From positions 1 to 8,482 of the forward strand of contig JAMONQ010000128.1 in the NCBI GenBank assembly GCA_027065635.1: a stretch of 8,482 nt of DNA. The letters run 5' to 3'. Under the pieces are notes generated by a model. The model saw only the letters and a list, made by a program, of their open reading frames with translations. It made no database searches and had not been told where the DNA came from. Every line of letters starts with the position of its first letter. The stretch's first letter is position 1. Positions 5,170 through 8,482 of this stretch are shown one piece after another. This DNA is from Campylobacterales bacterium. Lineage in GTDB: Bacteria > Campylobacterota > Campylobacteria > Campylobacterales > Hydrogenimonadaceae. A program made the translations under genes and the position numbers.

Positions 5170-6277
5170 ACCGATTGTCGCTTAAAAGAGCTTCGGTCTG
5201 CCTCGCTATCTCAAGCTCTTCGTTCGTTTGTACGACCAATACTTCGACCTCGCTATCATCAGCGGATACAATCCTTTCACCGCTACCGTTCCTATTGCGA
5301 TCCAGCACTATACCCATACCGCGCAGCCCTTGGCATATCATATCCCTTACCACGGGACTGTTTTCACCGACCCCTGCGGTAAAGACAAGCGCATCTATTC
5401 TACCGAGCAGTATACTGTAGGCGCCTATATATTTACACACCCTCCTTGCATATAGCTTCAAAGCCGTTCGGGCATCTTCGTCTCCATCCGCCGCCATACG
5501 CTCGACATCCCGCATATCGCTCCTGCCGCACAGCCCCTTGAGTCCGCTATCCTTGTTCAGTAGACTCCGCACATCTATCCCCATTTCCTGCAGGAAAGTC
5601 GGAATCTCCGGGTCCAAATCCCCGCATCGTGTTCCCATCACAAGTCCTTCAAGAGGCGTAAAGCCCATCGAGGTATCCACGCTTTTGCCGTTTTCTACAG
5701 CACATACACTGGCACCGTTGCCAAGGTGCAGAGTAATCAAATTGAGTTCATCGAGCGGTTTTTTCAAGACTTTTGCGGCCTCTTTGGCGACATAGAAGTG
5801 GGATGTTCCGTGAAATCCGTACCTTCTAATGGCGTATCGTCTGTAAAGATCGAGAGGTATGGCATACAGATATGCCTCTCTTTGCATAGTATGATGAAAA
5901 GCGGTATCAAACACCGCTACCTGCGGCACTTTCGGAGCAAGCTCACGCATGGATACAATCCCTTCGATATTGGCGGGGTTGTGCAGCGGCGCAAGCGGTA
6001 TCAACTCCCTTAATCTATCGACCACACTCTCATCGACGAGTGTGGGAAAGGTAAAGAGCTCTCCTCCGTGAACCACTCTGTGGCCCACACCGTCAAGAGA
6101 GGAGAAGGAGTCCAGCCGACCGCTTTGCAGAATTTTCCTCTCGACTTCATATAGCGCCTCTTTGTACTCCTTGTGCCCTCCGACAAGCTCGACGATGCCT
6201 CCTGCGACATCTTTGCCGTCTATAAATAGCTTGTATTTCAAGGAGGAACTTCCTGCGTTGAGCACCAGAGTCTTCAC
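5165..6277 (-). CDS. ackA: Acetate kinase
   Basis: A 370-aa cytoplasmic enzyme that interconverts acetyl phosphate plus ADP and acetate plus ATP, the second step of the Pta-AckA pathway. Visible family signatures: LNAGSSSLKYKLF at the start with Asn7; HRVVHGGE with Arg67; FDTAFHHTM with catalytic Asp124; RRYGFHGTSH; HLGNGAS with His184; MGFTPLEGLVMGTRCGD with catalytic Arg217; FTAGVGENS; and TNEELEIAR near the end. The usual GTRSGD has Cys in place of Ser. The protein is about 30 residues shorter than typical AckA, and the loss lies mainly between residues 20 and 60, where the first domain is compact. The start is GTG at 6277, which overlaps the pta stop as GTGA; longer in-frame ATG starts lie inside pta and would add residues before the conserved first strand. 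This overlap implies translational coupling to pta. Confidence 0.97.
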   Translation of the reverse strand: MKTLVLNAGSSSLKYKLFIDGKDVAGGIVELVGGHKEYKEALYEVERKILQSGRLDSFSSLDGVGHRVVHGGELFTFPTLVDESVVDRLRELIPLAPLHNPANIEGIVSMRELAPKVPQVAVFDTAFHHTMQREAYLYAIPLDLYRRYAIRRYGFHGTSHFYVAKEAAKVLKKPLDELNLITLHLGNGASVCAVENGKSVDTSMGFTPLEGLVMGTRCGDLDPEIPTFLQEMGIDVRSLLNKDSGLKGLCGRSDMRDVERMAADGDEDARTALKLYARRVCKYIGAYSILLGRIDALVFTAGVGENSPVVRDMICQGLRGMGIVLDRNRNGSGERIVSADDSEVEVLVVQTNEELEIARQTEALLSDNRL

Positions 6278-8352
6278 GATTTGCCCGCCTGTATAGCCGT
6301 TATGGCCACGGTACTTACGATATCGTCCACACTGCATCCGCGGCTAAGATCGTTGACCGGTTTATCGAGCCCCTGAAGCACCGGTCCTATGGCGATTGCA
6401 CCAGTAGCGCGCTGTACCGCCTTGTAGGTATTGTTTCCGGTATTCAGATCCGGAAATATGAAGACTGTAGCCCTTCCGGCGACACTGCTGCCGGGCATCT
6501 TCTTGCCGGCCACTTCGGGATCTATGGCCGCATCGTACTGAAGAGGACCTTCGATCGGTATTTCCGGCGCCATCTGTGCCGCTATCCTGGCCGCCTCTTT
6601 TACTTTTTGAACATCTTTCCCCACTCCGCTCTCTCCAGAAGAGTAGGAGAGAAGCGCCACTACCGGCTCTATACCGAACGACTTCGCCGTCATGGCCGAA
6701 CAGACTGCTATCTGCGCCAGCTCTTTGGGGTCGGGATCTGGTACTATGGCGCAATCTCCATATACAAGCACCCTCGTATCAAGACACATGAAAAAGATAC
6801 TGGAGACTATATCTATTCCAGGTTTCGTCTTTATAATCTGAAGTGCCGGCAAAACGGTCTCTCTTGTCGTATGTGTCGCTCCGCAGACCATACCGTCTGC
6901 CGCACCCTCCTTTACCATCATGGTGCCGAAATAGGTACGGTTTCCAAGAAGTTCGTATGCACCGTCGAGGGTAAGTCCCTTATCTTTGCGAAGCTCGTAC
7001 AGGTCTTTTGCATATCTGTCCAGACAGCCGCTTCCGGCCGGATCCACAAAAGTCGCACCATCCAGATCGACACCGAGTATGCCCGCACGGTTGCGTATAT
7101 CGCTCTCATCCCCAAGAAGCGTGACTTTTGCAATATTTCGTCGCAGTATCGTCTCTGCGGCCTGAAGGATCCGTCCGTCGTCACTCTCCGGAAGCACTAT
7201 ATCTTTTTTCAAAGCGGAAGCGGAAGCGAAAATTCTGTGCAGGAACATGGCAGGCGTGACGATACCTGTCGAGGAGTTCTCGAGCGACTCTTCTATCAGG
7301 GATGTATCTACATACTTTTGAAAATGGCCGATAGCGAGATCGATCTTTCTTCTGTGTCCCGATGTGAGCCTGGCTTCACACCTTTGTGCCGCAGCAGCTA
7401 TACTTATAGTGTCTTCGGGAGTGGAAACGACGGCGATACGAAAATTTTCATCCGATCCAAGAAGTCTCAAAACGGAATCCGCAGGATCGAAACCGCCTCC
7501 GACCACCACGGCGGAAGCGGCCGGAAAGTCCGGAGAGTGGTTGGCTGCATAAACAGCCAGAAGAATATCGCTCCTGTCTGCCGGCGTGACAACTATATCC
7601 CCCTCTTTCAATCTCTCGAGAAAATGCTCCGGATGCATCGCTGCCACGAGGACCCTTTTTACACTCCTTTCGAGCTGCTTTCTACTCTTTAGCAAGAGTA
7701 GTTTTGCATCCAGCGTATCCATGATATCCATAACGGTAGGCCTGTCAAGCTCCTCTTTGTACGGAATCATGAAACATGGCACCCCTTTGGATCCGCCGAC
7801 TCTTTTGACGGAGCAGGTGAGCTTTTGCCTGACACGGTTTACAAAGAGAGCGATAGGCTTTAGCCCGTCCCTTTTTAAAGAAGAGTACCAGATTGCCATC
7901 TCCTCGTTGATGGCTTCCTGACTCTTTCCATCTGCGTTTATCACACCGGCTACCGGTGCGGAGAGGTTTTTGGCGACCTTCAGATCCATATCAAAATCCG
8001 TCAACCGTGAAACGTCAGACTTGCCGAATCCAATGCAAAGCACGAAGTCATATTCACTTTTCAGTTTTTCGTAGTGCGAAATGATAGACTCGTAAAGCTC
8101 CTCTTCGTCACCGTCCGCGAGATACCTCAGCGCATCTTTTTCTGTCACAGCCCAGGCTTCTTCTCTCTTTTGAACCAAATCGAAACTCTTCAAGACTCCA
8201 TCGATATCTTCATCATCTTCCGATTCGACTATCGGTTTGAAAACGGCGATGCGCTTGTAGCTGCGTCTTAAAATCTCCATAAGACCCAAGACGATGAAAA
8301 AGGCTCCGGCACGACGCTCTTTCGATACGACGAACAGGGTTCCCGCTTTCAT
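6274..8352 (-). CDS. pta: Phosphate acetyltransferase, long form with N-terminal regulatory domains
   Basis: A 692-aa enzyme that interconverts acetyl-CoA plus phosphate and acetyl phosphate plus CoA. Three parts are visible. Residues 1 to about 200 form a dethiobiotin-synthase/P-loop-like domain whose glycine-rich loop is degenerate (SKERRAGAFFIVLGL). A DRTGG-type domain follows at about 205-345 (GDIVVTPADRSDILLA). The catalytic domain covers about 365-692: DIVLPESDDGRIL, ADGMVCGATHTTRETVLPAL, SYSSGESGVGKDVQKV, EGPLQYDAA, FIFPDLNTGNNTYKAVQR and GPVLQGLDKPVNDLSRG. This is the long enterobacterial-type architecture. The start is ATG at 8352, with AAGGAG 6 bases upstream; a TTG five codons earlier overlaps that site. 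The frame is also open further upstream to the right edge, but the family start fits 8352. The gene overlaps ackA by four bases and probably follows the partial gene at the edge in one operon. Confidence 0.97.
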   Translation of the reverse strand: MKAGTLFVVSKERRAGAFFIVLGLMEILRRSYKRIAVFKPIVESEDDEDIDGVLKSFDLVQKREEAWAVTEKDALRYLADGDEEELYESIISHYEKLKSEYDFVLCIGFGKSDVSRLTDFDMDLKVAKNLSAPVAGVINADGKSQEAINEEMAIWYSSLKRDGLKPIALFVNRVRQKLTCSVKRVGGSKGVPCFMIPYKEELDRPTVMDIMDTLDAKLLLLKSRKQLERSVKRVLVAAMHPEHFLERLKEGDIVVTPADRSDILLAVYAANHSPDFPAASAVVVGGGFDPADSVLRLLGSDENFRIAVVSTPEDTISIAAAAQRCEARLTSGHRRKIDLAIGHFQKYVDTSLIEESLENSSTGIVTPAMFLHRIFASASALKKDIVLPESDDGRILQAAETILRRNIAKVTLLGDESDIRNRAGILGVDLDGATFVDPAGSGCLDRYAKDLYELRKDKGLTLDGAYELLGNRTYFGTMMVKEGAADGMVCGATHTTRETVLPALQIIKTKPGIDIVSSIFFMCLDTRVLVYGDCAIVPDPDPKELAQIAVCSAMTAKSFGIEPVVALLSYSSGESGVGKDVQKVKEAARIAAQMAPEIPIEGPLQYDAAIDPEVAGKKMPGSSVAGRATVFIFPDLNTGNNTYKAVQRATGAIAIGPVLQGLDKPVNDLSRGCSVDDIVSTVAITAIQAGKS

Positions 8353-8363
8353 GGAGTTCTCCT

Positions 8364-8482
8364 TCAAAATTTGCAGAGCATCTTTTTGAATAGCTTCTTC
8401 GTTTTTCTGAAGTCGGCAAAGCTGCTTCTGAATCTGGAACGCTCCTTGCGCTCGGCCTCTCTCATCTTCGCTCTCAGAGACT
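8364..8482 (-). CDS. C-terminal end of an unidentified upstream gene
   Basis: Partial: about 38 codons are visible, ending in TGA at 8366-8364, 11 bases before the pta ATG. The stop overlaps the purine run that forms the pta ribosome binding site, the usual layout of adjacent operon genes. The visible tail is strongly basic and likely helical (Lys and Arg alternate with Phe, Leu and Met), ending FADFRKTKKLFKKMLCKF. Codon choice (AGA for Arg, frequent G or C in third position) resembles the neighbours. No family can be named. A competing reading, the open frame in phase with pta, also reaches the edge, so this call is moderate. In Helicobacter pylori, as I recall, flagellar hook genes lie near pta-ackA, which is a possible but unproven hint. 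Confidence 0.5.
   Translation of the reverse strand, partial: SLRAKMREAERKERSRFRSSFADFRKTKKLFKKMLCKF

Noticed and set aside
6607..7692. Plus-strand open frame of 361 codons
   Set aside because: It is fully antisense to pta, which is certain from its family motifs. Its protein has no domain and shadow-type composition; length alone is not evidence.
1..8482. CRISPR array, insertion sequence or phage genes
   Set aside because: No regularly spaced repeats, transposase-like frames, terminal inverted repeats with target duplications, or phage domains were seen in either strand.

Overview
The window reads as chromosomal DNA of a free-living member of the Campylobacterota (Epsilonproteobacteria). 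The evidence is a NapC/NrfH-type tetraheme quinol dehydrogenase, a small periplasmic cytochrome c, an Aer/CetB-type PAS protein, a glyceraldehyde-3-phosphate dehydrogenase with Helicobacter-like wording (NGTGRIGL, SNASCTTNA, HSYTNDQNLLD), and AT-rich intergenic DNA with TATAAT boxes but no good -35 boxes. I infer this placement from recalled family sequences, not from a search. A vent or sediment-type genus is plausible but cannot be fixed.

Left part (1-1042, minus strand): a two-gene respiratory unit. A membrane-anchored tetraheme cytochrome of the NapC/NrfH family is followed, 10 bases after its stop codon, by the first 91 codons of a membrane-anchored or exported protein that runs off the left edge. 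That protein is presumably the electron acceptor of the NrfH-like subunit, but its N-terminus does not look like NrfA. A 574-base AT-rich divergent region (1013-1586) follows. It has no convincing gene but contains promoter-like boxes, dyads and a helically phased direct repeat.

Middle part (1587-3451, plus strand): three exported proteins. They are a 106-aa monoheme cytochrome c, a 125-aa secreted protein of unknown function, and a 285-aa lipoprotein with two OB-fold-like domains of the NrfJ kind. The second gene has its own extended -10 promoter, which directly abuts a 12-bp stem that would bury its ribosome binding site. A GC-rich hairpin separates this group from the convergent minus-strand genes.

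Right part (3470-8482, minus strand): reading in transcription order, the 3' end of an unidentified gene is followed by pta, ackA, gap and a 175-aa PAS protein. pta and ackA overlap by four bases (GTGA) and interconvert acetyl-CoA and acetate with ATP formation. gap follows after 60 bases with its own possible promoter. The PAS protein carries the Aer-type FAD-binding signature and, unexpectedly, a C-terminal segment that aligns without gaps to ribbon-helix-helix DNA-binding proteins. Its promoter has a TTGAC-N4-GTCAA dyad centred at about -41.5, the classic position for an FNR/CRP-family activator.

The common theme is respiratory and central energy metabolism with redox-dependent control. 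The items most worth checking are the PAS-RHH-like protein with its FNR-like box, the ribosome-site-burying stem at 1970-2006, and the identity of the truncated partner of the NrfH-like cytochrome.
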